A stretch of DNA of 64,000 nucleotides from Celeribacter sp. HF31 (GTDB taxonomy: Bacteria > Pseudomonadota > Alphaproteobacteria > Rhodobacterales > Rhodobacteraceae). The notes beneath the pieces were generated by a model. It ran no database searches. It was not told the origin of the DNA and worked only from the letters and a program-made list of their open reading frames with translations. Location of the stretch: NCBI RefSeq assembly GCF_011806455.1, contig NZ_JAATOT010000002.1, positions 124,001 to 188,000 on the forward strand. The letters are read 5' to 3'. This document shows positions 34,953 to 44,438 of the stretch, piece after piece; positions within the stretch are counted from its first letter, which is position 1, and every line of letters starts with the position of its first letter. The translations under genes were made by a program, and so were the position numbers.

Positions 34953-35819
34953 TCATTTTCCCGCATTGCGTGGATGTGGATTCGGGGCCTGTGCCGTGAC
35001 CACGCGATCACGCCCATCGAGATCGGCGATGACCCGCACGGCCTTGAGGCCCTGAGCCAGAAACAGATCGGAGACGGCAGCGCCTTGGCTGGGGCCGATC
35101 TCCACCATGATCCGCCCACGCGGCGCCAAATGCGCCCGCGCGCCCGCGGCAATCGCACGATAGCACATCAACCCATCGGCCTCATCCGTCAGCGCCATGC
35201 GCGGCTCATGCGCAAGCTCTGGCGACAGCCCCGCCATCTCGTCCACGGCGATGTAGGGCGGGTTGGAGACGATCAGATCGAACTGGCCCGCGATGCCGTC
35301 CCACCAATCGGCCTGTAGAAACCGCGCGCGTGTGACAAGGCCAAGCGCCTCCGCGTTGCGCTTTGCGACCGTCAAAGCGGCCTCGGAGAGATCCGTCGCA
35401 AGGCCCTTGGCCAACACCTGTTCCGCCAGCAATGTCAAAAGGATAGCGCCCGATCCTGTGCCAAGATCCAAGACAGAGGTGAAAGGTTTCGACAGCGCCT
35501 CCCCGATCAGGATTTCCGTCTCGGGGCGCGGGTCGAGCACATCAGACGAGACCTGAAACCGCCGCCCGTAAAAGTCGCGATAGCCCAAGATATGCGAGAC
35601 GGGTTCACGGGCCAGACGGCGCTCAATCGCCGCTTCAAACGCCGCTCTGTGATCCGCTGAAATTTGATCCGGCATCACAAGCGTCAGCCGCCCCGGCTCC
35701 AGCCCCAAGACATGCGCCATCAACAGCCGCGCGTCCCGCGGCGCGCCGTCAACCCCGGCCTCTGTGAGGCGTTTGGTGCCGGCGATCAAAGACGCCTGAA
35801 CACTCCCCTGCGCACTCAC
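34953..35819 (-). CDS. prmC: Release factor glutamine methyltransferase
   Basis: The 288-residue SAM-dependent enzyme methylates the GGQ glutamine of release factors RF1/RF2. It has the helical N-terminal domain, [14 protein letters not shown] (SAM loop) and the catalytic [10 protein letters not shown]. It starts with GTG 35819, overlapping the stop of prfA, whose product is its substrate, so enzyme and substrate are co-translated. Confidence 0.95.
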   Translation of the reverse strand: MSAQGSVQASLIAGTKRLTEAGVDGAPRDARLLMAHVLGLEPGRLTLVMPDQISADHRAAFEAAIERRLAREPVSHILGYRDFYGRRFQVSSDVLDPRPETEILIGEALSKPFTSVLDLGTGSGAILLTLLAEQVLAKGLATDLSEAALTVAKRNAEALGLVTRARFLQADWWDGIAGQFDLIVSNPPYIAVDEMAGLSPELAHEPRMALTDEADGLMCYRAIAAGARAHLAPRGRIMVEIGPSQGAAVSDLFLAQGLKAVRVIADLDGRDRVVTAQAPNPHPRNAGK

Positions 35820-36865
35820 CCTTCCATCTCCGCCAAAAGCGCGGATTGATGATCCGAAATCAGCGCGTCAATCACCTCATCGAGGTCACCCTGCATCACC
35901 TGATCGAGCTTGTAGAGCGTCAGGTTGATGCGGTGATCCGTCATGCGCCCTTGCGGGAAATTATAGGTGCGGATGCGCTCGGACCGATCGCCCGAGCCGA
36001 CCTGAGATTTGCGATCGGCAGAGCGCGCGTCATGCAGTTTTTGCCGTTCTGCATCATAAAGCCGGGCTTTGAGCACATTCATCGCGATCTCGCGGTTGCG
36101 GTGCTGGGATTTCTCCGACGAGGTCACAACGATTCCCGTCGGGATATGGGTGATCCGCACCGCCGAATCCGTGGTGTTGACGTGCTGGCCGCCCGCGCCG
36201 GAGCTGCGCATGGTGTCGATGCGGATGTCATTGGCGTTGATCTCAATGTCCACGTCCTGCGCCTCAGGCAGCACGGCGACGGTGGCCGCAGAGGTGTGAA
36301 TGCGCCCGCCGCTTTCGGTCTCCGGCACACGTTGCACCCGATGTACGCCGCTCTCGAATTTCATCCGGGCAAAGACGCCCTCGCCCTTGATATTGGCGAC
36401 AACCTCTTTGACGCCGCCCAACTCGCCCTCGGACAGTTCGATGATCTCGAATTGCCAGCCCTTGGCCTCGCTATAGCGCTGATACATCCGCAAAAGATCT
36501 CCGGCGAACAACCCCGCCTCATCGCCGCCCGTGCCGGGGCGAATTTCGATGATGGCGGAGCCGGTGTCGGCGGCATCCTTCGGCAAAAGCGCGATTTGAA
36601 GCGCCTCCTCGGCCTCCGGCAGCGCAGCTTTGAGACCAGGCAGTTCCTCTTCGGCCAGTGCCTTCATCTCCGGGTCCGCGAGCATCTCCTCGGCCTCGGC
36701 GATCTGGGAACGCAGGCTCTGGTAGCCCCGGATTTGATCCACCACGGGGCGCAACTCGGCATATTCGCGGCCAAGGGCCACGATGTCCCCGGTGCCTTGC
36801 GACATCGAGGCCTCAAGGAATTCAAAACGCTGAAGGATTTGGTATAGGCGATCTTCTGGTATCAT
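35816..36865 (-). CDS. prfA: Peptide chain release factor 1
   Basis: The 349-residue RF1 terminates translation at UAA and UAG. It has the peptidyl-hydrolysis GGQ in [14 protein letters not shown], the PxT-type codon-reading region ([14 protein letters not shown]) and the N-terminal helical domain. It is the first gene of prfA-prmC. Confidence 0.96.
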   Translation of the reverse strand: MIPEDRLYQILQRFEFLEASMSQGTGDIVALGREYAELRPVVDQIRGYQSLRSQIAEAEEMLADPEMKALAEEELPGLKAALPEAEEALQIALLPKDAADTGSAIIEIRPGTGGDEAGLFAGDLLRMYQRYSEAKGWQFEIIELSEGELGGVKEVVANIKGEGVFARMKFESGVHRVQRVPETESGGRIHTSAATVAVLPEAQDVDIEINANDIRIDTMRSSGAGGQHVNTTDSAVRITHIPTGIVVTSSEKSQHRNREIAMNVLKARLYDAERQKLHDARSADRKSQVGSGDRSERIRTYNFPQGRMTDHRINLTLYKLDQVMQGDLDEVIDALISDHQSALLAEMEG

Positions 36866-36911
36866 GGCGTGATCTGTTGCCCGCGATCCGGGCCAGCGTC
36901 AAGAGACATCG

Positions 36912-37334
36912 CTAAAACCCAGCGGCCTCGATCCACGCCTCCGCGCGCCGCCCGTTGACGCCCATATCGGATTTACCAAAGCGCAGGCGGGCGAGGATCA
37001 CCACTTCGGCGCCGCTCTCATGCGGCCGCGCGGCGATGGTGGTGAAATCCGGGAATCCCCAAAATGCGGTGCGGGTGCGATAGGTCAGACGCCCCTCCTC
37101 GACCGATCCGGCGATGTGACGCGTGCGCGGTTCGGTCTCGGCAATGGCCGCCAGCCGGGTGAGCGCCTCTTCGGGGTCCATCGGCACGCTCAACAGACGT
37201 TTGACGCCCCCGGGCGCGGGATCGGCGGCGGCGAAGGGGTCGACATGCCAGCGCGCAGGATCGGTGGGCGCCAGACGGATCAGCGCCTGCAAGGCGACAA
37301 ATGCGATGATGATGCCCCAGAATACCATTTTCAT
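36912..37334 (-). CDS. DUF1499 family protein
   Basis: The 140-residue protein has one N-terminal membrane helix (MVFWGIIIAFVALQALIRL) and a DUF1499 domain (RLLSVPMDPEEALTRLAAIAET...RTRTAFWGFPDFTTIAA...ILARLRFGKSDMGVNGRRAEAWI). ATG 37334 overlaps the speB stop (ATGA), so it is coupled to the agmatinase gene. The family's role is unknown; it is likely anchored on the periplasmic face. Confidence 0.85.
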   Translation of the reverse strand: MKMVFWGIIIAFVALQALIRLAPTDPARWHVDPFAAADPAPGGVKRLLSVPMDPEEALTRLAAIAETEPRTRHIAGSVEEGRLTYRTRTAFWGFPDFTTIAARPHESGAEVVILARLRFGKSDMGVNGRRAEAWIEAAGF

Positions 37335-38296
37335 GCGTCCTTCCGGCGTGTCCATCCATAGAGGCTGATGATCTCCATCAGCACATGCGCGCCTGCGATG
37401 GCTGTGGCGCCGGTGGTGTCATAGGGCGGAGAGACCTCGACGACATCGCCGCCGGTGAGGTTGACGCCCGCGAGATCGCGCAGGATCGCGGCAGCTTGCC
37501 ATGAGGCCAAGCCCCCCCAGACCGGCGTGCCGGTGCCGGGGGCGAAGGCCGGGTCGAGACAGTCAATGTCGAAGGTCAGGTAGCAGTTGCGGTCGCCGAC
37601 GATCTTTTTCACCTCAGAGGCCACCCATCCGGCGCCGCGTTCATGCACGCTGCGCGCGTCGATGATATTGACGCCCATCGTGTCTGGGTTGTCGGTGCGA
37701 ATGCCGATCTGAACCGAGGTTTTCGGATCGATAAGGCCGGTTTTCACAGCCTTGTAAAACATGGTCCCGTGGTCGATCCGGGTCAGATCGTCGTCTTGCC
37801 ACGTGTCGGAATGCGCGTCGAAATGAATAAGGCTCAGGGGGCCAAATTTTTCGGCATGTGCTTTCAGGATCGGATAGCTGATATAGTGATCACCGCCCAT
37901 CACGAGGCTTCCGGCACCGGCGGCCAGAATCGTGCGGATGTGATCGGTCAGACGATCGGGAAATTCGGAGACCATGGCGTAGTCAAAGGCCAGATCGCCG
38001 TAATCCACGACATTGAACTCATCAAACGGCGAATAGCCCCAGCCATAAGGCGCATCAAAGGCCTGCAAAGCCGAGGCCTCGCGAATGGCGCGCGGGCCAA
38101 GGCGCGTGCCGGGGCGGTTGGTCACGGCCTGGTCAAAAGGCACGCCGGTGATCGCCAGATCGACGCCCGCGAGATCCTTGGTATAGCGGCGACGAAAGGC
38201 CGAGAGCGCACCGCCAAAGGCGTTCTCAAAGGCCAGCCCCCGCCCCGTGCCGGTAAAGGCCAGATCGATCTGAGTTTTCGCGTCTTCCAGCGCCAT
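37331..38296 (-). CDS. speB: Agmatinase / ureohydrolase family enzyme
   Basis: The 321-residue enzyme has all manganese-binding motifs of the arginase/agmatinase family: GGDHYISYP, HFDAHSDTW and FDIDCLDPAFAPGTGTP. The expected reaction is agmatine to putrescine and urea. Sequence class favours agmatinase, but guanidinobutyrase or similar activities cannot be excluded. ATG 38296 follows AAAAGGGTGCGG. The DUF1499 gene follows with a 4-base overlap. Confidence 0.88.
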   Translation of the reverse strand: MALEDAKTQIDLAFTGTGRGLAFENAFGGALSAFRRRYTKDLAGVDLAITGVPFDQAVTNRPGTRLGPRAIREASALQAFDAPYGWGYSPFDEFNVVDYGDLAFDYAMVSEFPDRLTDHIRTILAAGAGSLVMGGDHYISYPILKAHAEKFGPLSLIHFDAHSDTWQDDDLTRIDHGTMFYKAVKTGLIDPKTSVQIGIRTDNPDTMGVNIIDARSVHERGAGWVASEVKKIVGDRNCYLTFDIDCLDPAFAPGTGTPVWGGLASWQAAAILRDLAGVNLTGGDVVEVSPPYDTTGATAIAGAHVLMEIISLYGWTRRKDA

Positions 38297-38373
38297 CACC
38301 GCACCCTTTTGTCTATCCTGCGCCAGTGTAGCTATCGTATCCGGCTTGGCAATCGCATCCCGGAAATTCAACA

Positions 38374-38404
38374 CAAAAAAGCCCCCCGCAAATCTGCGAG
38401 GGGC
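38374..38404 (-). terminator. Terminator of the outer-membrane barrel gene
   Basis: On the minus strand GCCCCTCGCA pairs with TGCGGGGGGC around GATT, then TTTTTT follows. It lies about 90 bases after the barrel gene's stop and just upstream of speB. Confidence 0.75.
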
Positions 38405-38461
38405 CGTGGCGGTTCACGTGTGTGTGGGGGGGAACGAACCGCCTGTCATGATCTGCTCAGA

Positions 38462-38506
38462 TCAGAACTTTCCGGATTAGAACTTGCCGGATTAGAATTT
38501 GAACGA
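38462..38506 (-). repeat. 15-bp tandem repeat duplicating the Lys-Phe-stop end of the barrel gene
   Basis: On the minus strand the end AAATTCTAATCCGG is repeated with a 15-base period: stops TAA at 38494-38492 and 38479-38477 and TGA at 38464-38462, each preceded by a Lys-Phe codon pair. The unit is in frame (KF-stop-SG). The result is three stops in the same frame, each able to give a barrel ending in Phe. Confidence 0.7.
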
Positions 38507-39085
38507 CACACGGGCGCCCAAGGTGGTGGCCGAAAGGTCCGTGCCGCTGTTGTCGAATTCGTCGAATTCGTTCTGCAAAAGCTCGGCACCGACGTTGATG
38601 CTGTCGGTCACGGCGTAGTCCACACCGATACCATAGGTGTAGCCGGTGTCATCGTAAGACACGCCACCGATGTCGGCATTGGCATATGCCGCACCGACCA
38701 CACCGTAGATCAGGGCCGGACCGGCGTCATAACCGGCGCGCAGTTTCAGACGGGTCAGGTCATCGAGGTTCGCGGTGTCGTTTTCGATCTCAGAGCCGAG
38801 ATATTCCAATTCGCCGCCGAGCACGAAATCGCCGAAGTCATAGTTGTAGCCGCCGAAGAGACCGTAGGTCATATCGTCCGCGTCATCGAGCGCGTCGTTG
38901 CCCCAGCCATAGCCAAGCGTCGCACCGGCGTAGCCACCGGTCCAATCGGTGCCAGACACCGGCACGACGGGTGCGGGCGCGATGGTCGGTTGCTCGATCA
39001 CCGGCTCGGAATAGCCGCCAGCGAAAGCCGGTGCGGACAGGGCCATGGCGCTCAGAACCAATACGGGGGTTGCGATACGTTTCAT
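38492..39085 (-). CDS. Outer-membrane beta-barrel protein (OmpA-like, 8-strand)
   Basis: The 197-residue protein has a signal peptide (MKRIATPVLVLSAMALSAPAFA), a short Pro-rich linker (QPTIAPAPVVPVSGTDW) and a beta-barrel of alternating strands (WTGGYAGATLGYGWG...YGLFGGYNYDFGDFVLGGELEYLG) ending in the C-terminal Phe signature SFKF. The start follows GGAGAATACA. The size suits an 8-stranded barrel, possibly a porin-like or adhesion protein. It has its own terminator, so it is probably monocistronic. Confidence 0.85.
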   Translation of the reverse strand: MKRIATPVLVLSAMALSAPAFAGGYSEPVIEQPTIAPAPVVPVSGTDWTGGYAGATLGYGWGNDALDDADDMTYGLFGGYNYDFGDFVLGGELEYLGSEIENDTANLDDLTRLKLRAGYDAGPALIYGVVGAAYANADIGGVSYDDTGYTYGIGVDYAVTDSINVGAELLQNEFDEFDNSGTDLSATTLGARVSFKF

Positions 39086-39290
39086 TGTATTCTCCTTTAC
39101 TGCCTCGTTCTTGAGGTGATGTCTTGATCGACATCTCAACCGAAGAGATAGCGAAGTTGTTCCGAGAAAACAGAGGGGCAGCGGTCACGCCCGCGTGAGG
39201 GAACCGTGAAGTACCATAAATCGGAGAAATGCCGCTTATGGCCGGGGGCGAACCGGCAAAAAGCAGCTTATTCCATAGAATGTTAACAGA

Positions 39291-41120
39291 TCACGCGTCG
39301 GAATTTTTCTCTTCGAGCGTAAGCCATTCTTCCTCGGCGGCCTCCAAGGCAGATTGACGTTCTGTCAACATATCCGTGGCCTTTTGGAACTTCACAGGCT
39401 CGCGGGTGAACAGCTCCGGATCGGACAAAAGCTCGCCCAATTTGGCGATCTCCGCCTCCAGCCGCTCGATCTCCGCAGGAAGGGCTTCGAGACGGTGCTT
39501 TTCGGTGAAGGACAGCTTGGATTTCGCCGCAGGCTTCGGTTCAGGCGCGGCAGGTGCCGCCGGTTTCTCGACCGGCTTCGGCGCGGTTTTCACAGCCGAT
39601 ACGGCAGGTTTCTCGCCGCGCTGTGCCCTATAATCCGTCCAGCCCCCCGCATAGACGAGCGCCTCGCCATCGCCCTCCATCGCCACCGTTTGCGTCGCCA
39701 CACGGTCGATGAAATCACGGTCGTGCGAGACCAAAAGCACGGTACCCTCGAACTCCGTCAGCAGCTCTTGCAACAGGTCCAGAGTTTCGATGTCGAGATC
39801 GTTGGTCGGCTCGTCGAGCACCAAAAGGTTCGACGGTTTCGCCATGATCTTGGCCAGCAAAAGCCGCGCCTTTTCGCCCCCCGACAGCGACGCCACGGGC
39901 GCGCGGGCCTGGGCATCGGTGAAGAGAAATTCCTTGAGATAGCCGACCACATGTTTCGGCGTGCCGCGCACCATGACCTGATCGGCCTTGCCCGACACAC
40001 GCATGTCCTTGTCGGAGGTCATCGCCTCCCAAAGCGTCAGATCATCGCGCAGATTCGAACGCGTCTGGTCAAAGACCGCCATTTCGAGTTTCGTGCCCAG
40101 TTTGACGCTGCCGCTGTCGGGCTCCATCTCGCCGGTGAGCATTTTCAACAGCGTCGTCTTGCCTGCCCCGTTCGGACCGACAAAAGCGATCCGGTCGCCG
40201 CGCGCCACTTTGATCGAGAGATCACGGACGATGATCTTGTCCTCGAACCTCTTGGAAATGTGATCGGCCTCGACCACGCGCTTGCCGGATTTCTCGGCGA
40301 CTTCCAATTCCATCGCCGCCGTGCCTTGCCGTTTGATCTGGCCCGCACGCTCGGCGCGCAGGTCCTGAAGCGCACGCACCCGGCCTTGGTTGCGTTTGCG
40401 CCGGGCAGAGATGCCCTCGACCGCCCAACGCGCCTCGGCCTTGATCTTGCGATCCAACTTGTGGCGCTGCATGTCCTCGTCGTCCCAAACCTTGTCACGC
40501 CAGGTTTCGAAAGCTTCGAATCCTTCCTCCTGACGCCGCACCTGGCCGCGGTCGATCCAAAGCGTCGCGCGGGTAAGGTGATTGAGAAACGCCCGGTCGT
40601 GGGAGATCAGCACATAGGCGGTTTTCGTCGTGCGCAGCTCTTCTTCGAGCCAGGCGATGGCCTCGATGTCCAAATGGTTGGTCGGCTCATCGAGCAACAT
40701 CAGCCCCGGCCCCTCGGCCAGAAGTTTCGCCAAAGCCGCCCGGCGCCGCTCGCCGCCCGAGGCGGTCTCAATCGGCGTGTCGGGGTTAAATTTCAGGCCC
40801 TCGGCGACCATATCGACCTTATAGGTCTCGCTTGGGTCCAGTTCGGAGGCGGCAAATTCGCCCAAAGTGGTGTACCCCGACAAATCCGGGTCCTGCTCCA
40901 TATAGCCGACCGTGATCCCCGGCCCCAACACGCGGGCGCCCCTGTCGGCCTCGACGAGACCAGCCATGACCTTCATCAGCGTGGATTTGCCGGAGCCATT
41001 GCGGCCCACAAGAGCGACGCGGTCGCCCTCCTGGACCACAAGGTTCAGATCATCGAATACGGGATCGCCCCCAAAGGTGAGGGAAATGTCGGAGAGCTGT
41101 AAAACGGGTGCGCGTGCCAT
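39291..41120 (-). CDS. ABC-F family ATPase (Uup-like)
   Basis: The 609-residue protein has two ABC domains: Walker A VGRNGSGKS and VGPNGAGKT, signatures ASGGERRRAAL and LSGGEKARLLL, Walker B MLLDEPTNHLD and LVLDEPTNDLD. It has no membrane helices, and its C-terminal coiled coil (about 535-605, after a Pro/Ala-rich linker) is typical of Uup, which binds branched DNA and acts on ribosomes. It differs from the ABC-F at 19846, so the genome keeps at least two ABC-F types. Confidence 0.92.
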   Translation of the reverse strand: MARAPVLQLSDISLTFGGDPVFDDLNLVVQEGDRVALVGRNGSGKSTLMKVMAGLVEADRGARVLGPGITVGYMEQDPDLSGYTTLGEFAASELDPSETYKVDMVAEGLKFNPDTPIETASGGERRRAALAKLLAEGPGLMLLDEPTNHLDIEAIAWLEEELRTTKTAYVLISHDRAFLNHLTRATLWIDRGQVRRQEEGFEAFETWRDKVWDDEDMQRHKLDRKIKAEARWAVEGISARRKRNQGRVRALQDLRAERAGQIKRQGTAAMELEVAEKSGKRVVEADHISKRFEDKIIVRDLSIKVARGDRIAFVGPNGAGKTTLLKMLTGEMEPDSGSVKLGTKLEMAVFDQTRSNLRDDLTLWEAMTSDKDMRVSGKADQVMVRGTPKHVVGYLKEFLFTDAQARAPVASLSGGEKARLLLAKIMAKPSNLLVLDEPTNDLDIETLDLLQELLTEFEGTVLLVSHDRDFIDRVATQTVAMEGDGEALVYAGGWTDYRAQRGEKPAVSAVKTAPKPVEKPAAPAAPEPKPAAKSKLSFTEKHRLEALPAEIERLEAEIAKLGELLSDPELFTREPVKFQKATDMLTERQSALEAAEEEWLTLEEKNSDA

Positions 41121-41229
41121 GCCGCCTGCGCTACTGTGAAGTGCTGCAAAGGTCAATATCAACTGCTGTGACACAGGCTGACACAAAAGCTGATTTGGGC
41201 TTTTTGAGCCCTGCGTCTAACCTTCCCGC

Positions 41230-41886
41230 ATGTTCGATTATACCCTCCTCCACTGGACCACCTTCTTCTCCGCAGCCCTCGTGTTGAACCTCGCACCGGG
41301 GCCGGATTTTGCCTTTATCTTAGGCCAGACCTTTCGCGGCGGACGCCGCGCGGGCTTTGTCGCCATGTTCGGCATCTGGACCGGCGCCATGGTGCATGTG
41401 CTGATGGCCGCTCTCGGGTTGTCGGCCATTCTGATGACCTCGGCCACCGCCTTTGCCATCGTCAAATGGGTGGGCGCGGCGTATCTTTTGTGGCTCGGGA
41501 TTTCCGCACTGCGCGCGAAAAGCGCGAGTTTCCTGCCAGATCAGACCGAAAAAGGCCCGAGTTTCACAGGCCCGAGTTTCCGGGTCGCCACAATCTTTCG
41601 CCAAGGCATGTTGACCAACATCCTCAACCCGAAAGTCGCGCTGTTTTTCCTCGCCTTCCTGCCGCAATTCGTGGTCGAGGGCGCAGGGCCGATCTCGGCG
41701 CAGCTTTTCCTACATGGCATCCTGATCATCTGCATCGCCGCCTTCATCGAACCGCCGCTCATCCTGATGGCGGATCGCCTCGGTCAGTCCCTGCGCCGCA
41801 GCAAACGGCTGGCGCTGTGGATGGAACGCTCCGTGGGTGCAATCTTTATCGCGCTGGGGCTGCGATTGGCACTGGATAAGCGCTGA
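41230..41886 (+). CDS. LysE/RhtB family amino-acid exporter
   Basis: The 218-residue protein has about six membrane helices with the family pattern LNLAPGPDFAFILGQTFRGGRRAGFVAMFGIWTGAMVHVLMAALG at the start and FRQGMLTNILNPKVALFFLAFLPQF in the middle. These proteins export lysine, homoserine, threonine or related solutes. The substrate is not evident. It stands alone, divergent from the ABC-F gene. Confidence 0.92.
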   Translation: MFDYTLLHWTTFFSAALVLNLAPGPDFAFILGQTFRGGRRAGFVAMFGIWTGAMVHVLMAALGLSAILMTSATAFAIVKWVGAAYLLWLGISALRAKSASFLPDQTEKGPSFTGPSFRVATIFRQGMLTNILNPKVALFFLAFLPQFVVEGAGPISAQLFLHGILIICIAAFIEPPLILMADRLGQSLRRSKRLALWMERSVGAIFIALGLRLALDKR

Positions 41887-41889
41887 GCC

Positions 41890-42642
41890 TTACCCCGCAA
41901 CCGCCCGCAGCAGTTTCTTGCGCGCGGGCGGGATCGATTTGATCTCCACGCCGGTAAACACATGCATCGTGTTCAGTTCCGCGTCCACAACCGCGTGATC
42001 CGACACCCAACCGCCCATCATCAGATAGGTCTTGAGCAAAGGCGGCATTTTGAGCATCGCGCGACGTGCGTCCGGTTTGCGACGCAAACGCGCGGCATAT
42101 TTAAAGACATTCGGCGCTTTGACCTTGGGCAGGAATCGTTTCGGGCCGAGGTGACGGTGTTTGAGCATCGCCAAGGCGTCCGCATGCTCTTTCCATTCCG
42201 TGCCATGGAACGAAGAGCAACCGAACAACAGATCGACCCCCTGCTCGTCCACATAACGCGTCATCGCCCCCCAGGCGACGCGCAGGATGTCCGGGTCGCG
42301 TGCCTCGGGATGGATGCAGAACCGGCCCATTTCGAGCATACGACCTTCGTAATCCGCCAAGCCGTCCAACCCGTAAAACTGCGCCGCATAGCTCTGCGCG
42401 ATCTGCGCGCCGCCCTCGAGGTCCAAAAACCGATAGGTGCAGACAAGCCGCCCGCTCTTGCGCTCTTCGATCAAGACATGACGGCAAAGCGCATCGAAAT
42501 CATCGGCCTCAAGCCCGTCTTCGCGCGCCATCGCCCCGGTGCCCGCCACGAAAGCCAGATAGCGCAACCGCTGCGCCGCTTCGATATCGGCACGGCTGTC
42601 CGCGAAACGCACCGTGTAACGGCCCTTCAAAAGCTTGAACAT
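41890..42642 (-). CDS. olsB: OlsB-like ornithine lipid N-acyltransferase (GNAT family)
   Basis: The 250-residue protein has the OlsB/acetyltransferase_5 pattern: LRYLAFVAGTGA, DDFDALCRHVLIEE, VCTYRFL, MLEMGRFCIHPE and the conserved LLFGCSSFHGTEW. OlsB adds a 3-hydroxyacyl chain from ACP to ornithine, the first step to phosphate-free ornithine lipids. The usual partner olsA is not next to it, so it may be elsewhere. A hemolysin-like or other ACP-dependent acyltransferase is the alternative. Confidence 0.78.
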   Translation of the reverse strand: MFKLLKGRYTVRFADSRADIEAAQRLRYLAFVAGTGAMAREDGLEADDFDALCRHVLIEERKSGRLVCTYRFLDLEGGAQIAQSYAAQFYGLDGLADYEGRMLEMGRFCIHPEARDPDILRVAWGAMTRYVDEQGVDLLFGCSSFHGTEWKEHADALAMLKHRHLGPKRFLPKVKAPNVFKYAARLRRKPDARRAMLKMPPLLKTYLMMGGWVSDHAVVDAELNTMHVFTGVEIKSIPPARKKLLRAVAG

Positions 42643-42814
42643 CGCCCGGATCCTTCCGCTTGTCCTAAACAGACTATGGGGTCGCCCCCTCTTGGCTGCA
42701 AGAATGGACGCAAGATATGTCGGTTTTTTGACGTCTTGCCCAACATCTTGCCCCACATCTTGCCCTGCGCCAAAGGCCGCCTATGTTTGACACAGCACAA
42801 AAAGGACTTTCGCC

Positions 42815-43225
42815 ATGGCCAAAATCGAAAAAACAGACGCCGAATGGCGCGAAGAACTGGACCCGGAAACCTTCCGCGTCACCCGCCAAGCGGGCACCGA
42901 GCGTCCATTTTCGCATCCGGGCTTCCCGAAAACCCCCGGCGTTTTCACCTGTGCCTGCTGCGGCGCCGAATTGTTCGCGCAAGACAATAAATTCGAATCG
43001 CATTGCGGCTGGCCCTCGTTCGACGCCACAAAAGCGGGCGCGCCCGTGGCCGAAACCCGCGACACCACGCATGGCATGGTCCGCACCGAGGTGCATTGCG
43101 ACGATTGCGGCGCGCATCTGGGCCATGTCTTCCCGGATGGTCCGCGCGAGACCACCGGCATGCGCTATTGCATCAACGGCGTCTCGATCCGTTTTCAACC
43201 GGATGACGGTGCGGTCGAGACCTGA
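42815..43225 (+). CDS. msrB: Peptide-methionine (R)-S-oxide reductase
   Basis: The 136-residue enzyme repairs methionine-R-sulphoxide in proteins. Zinc cysteines C46/C49 and C95/C98 are present, together with CGWPSF (64-69) and the catalytic C119 in MRYCINGVSIRF. A strong bidirectional terminator follows the gene. Confidence 0.96.
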   Translation: MAKIEKTDAEWREELDPETFRVTRQAGTERPFSHPGFPKTPGVFTCACCGAELFAQDNKFESHCGWPSFDATKAGAPVAETRDTTHGMVRTEVHCDDCGAHLGHVFPDGPRETTGMRYCINGVSIRFQPDDGAVET

Positions 43226-43256
43226 CGCCCCGCTTTTCCGTGGTTCAAATACTCAC

Positions 43257-43284
43257 AAAAAAGCCGCCTCATGAGGCGGCTTTT
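43257..43284. terminator. Terminator between convergent msrB and bamE
   Basis: A perfect hairpin GCCGCCTCATGAGGCGGC is flanked by A and T runs, so it stops transcription from both sides. Confidence 0.9.
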
Positions 43285-43306
43285 CTCATGACGATCACAG
43301 ATCGGT

Positions 43307-43795
43307 TTACTGCAACAATTGCTCGGCGGAGACATTGCCCAGGTTGCCAAAGAGCTGTTGCAGGAAGGTGATGCCCTGCACGCCGCCATCCGTCACTCGG
43401 CGCGACAACACGACAACGCGGCCCTGTTCCAGCCCGAAACGCTCGATATTGCTCACCCGGCCCCGCGCATCGAAAGAAATCGCCACCACCTGGCGGTCCA
43501 CTTCTTTCGGCTCGAACGCGCCCAGATGACGGAATTGCGAGCGCACATAATACCAGGCAGCGCCATCGAGAATACCCTCGGTGCCCGGCGCGCCGATCTC
43601 TTCTGCAAGCGTCTCCTTGGTGTCGACACCCACGTCGATCTGCGCCAACTGGGCATCGGACGGCACGTAGCCATGATTGCGGAACTGCGCGACACAGGCC
43701 GTCAATGAAAACACGAGCACCAGCCCAAGCAGGGCCTTCACCAGAATGCCAAGCCCGGAAGATGCGGGTTTTTGCGGGAAAATGCGGTCGGCCAT
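43307..43795 (-). CDS. bamE: Outer-membrane assembly lipoprotein BamE
   Basis: The 162-residue lipoprotein has a long N-terminal segment with the lipobox FSLTAC (C34), then the BamE/SmpA domain (HGYVPSDAQLAQIDVGVDTKETLAEEIGAP...AWYYVRSQFRHLGAF...VVAISFDARGRVSNIERFGL). BamE supports the BAM complex that inserts beta-barrels. It is divergent from the DUF177 gene, a pairing common in this group. The C-terminal extension (LFGNLGNVSAEQLLQ) is typical for alphaproteobacteria. Confidence 0.93.
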   Translation of the reverse strand: MADRIFPQKPASSGLGILVKALLGLVLVFSLTACVAQFRNHGYVPSDAQLAQIDVGVDTKETLAEEIGAPGTEGILDGAAWYYVRSQFRHLGAFEPKEVDRQVVAISFDARGRVSNIERFGLEQGRVVVLSRRVTDGGVQGITFLQQLFGNLGNVSAEQLLQ

Positions 43796-43874
43796 GTGCC
43801 CCCTCTTGCCTTGTGCGCGTGCGCCTCTTATCCGCTTATAGAAACAGTGCCCGACGTTCAAGGAGACATCGACT

Positions 43875-44438
43875 ATGGGACATGACGGTTTGACCAGCTG
43901 GGGGGTGGAATTGCGCTTGCGTGATCTCTCCGACGCCCATGCGCATCCCTTTCGGCTCAAACCCACTTCCGAAGATCTGGAAGAAATGGCCGCCACTCTG
44001 GGCCTTTCTTCGGTCAAGAAAGTCAGCTTCGAGGGCAAGATGGTCCCGGTCGGCAAACGCGACTGGCGGCTTGAGGGCGTCTTGGGCGCCACGGTGGTGC
44101 AGCCCTGCGTGGCCACTTTGGCGCCGGTGACGACGCGCATCGACACGGAAGTGACCCGCACCTATCTGGCCGAACTCAAGGAAGAGCACGCGTCCGAGGA
44201 AGAGGTCGAGATGCCGGAGGACGAGACGACAGAGCCCCTGCCCGCCTCTCTTTTGCTGTCCGCCGTGGCCGAAGAGGCGCTGGCGCTCGCCGCACCGGAT
44301 TATCCGCGCGTCGAAGGGGCCGAGCTGGCCGTCACGCAATTTACCGAATCTGGCAAAGAGGCGATGAGCGATGACGACGCCAAACCTTTCGCCAGTTTGA
44401 AAGCACTGCGCGACAAACTCGGCAAAGACGACACGTAA
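43875..44438 (+). CDS. DUF177 (YceD) family protein
   Basis: The 187-residue acidic protein belongs to the YceD family (FEGKMVPVGKRDWRLEGVLGATVVQPCVATLAPVTTRID, about 52-90). YceD is encoded next to rpmF (L32) in most bacteria and is linked to 23S rRNA or L32 production; here rpmF is the next gene, 332 bases on. The plant relative acts in 23S maturation. Confidence 0.87.
   Translation: MGHDGLTSWGVELRLRDLSDAHAHPFRLKPTSEDLEEMAATLGLSSVKKVSFEGKMVPVGKRDWRLEGVLGATVVQPCVATLAPVTTRIDTEVTRTYLAELKEEHASEEEVEMPEDETTEPLPASLLLSAVAEEALALAAPDYPRVEGAELAVTQFTESGKEAMSDDDAKPFASLKALRDKLGKDDT

Noticed and set aside
39354-41102. 582-codon open frame antisense to the Uup-like gene
   Set aside because: Its sequence is His/Arg/Leu-rich shadow text without any motif, and the minus strand encodes a complete ABC-F protein.
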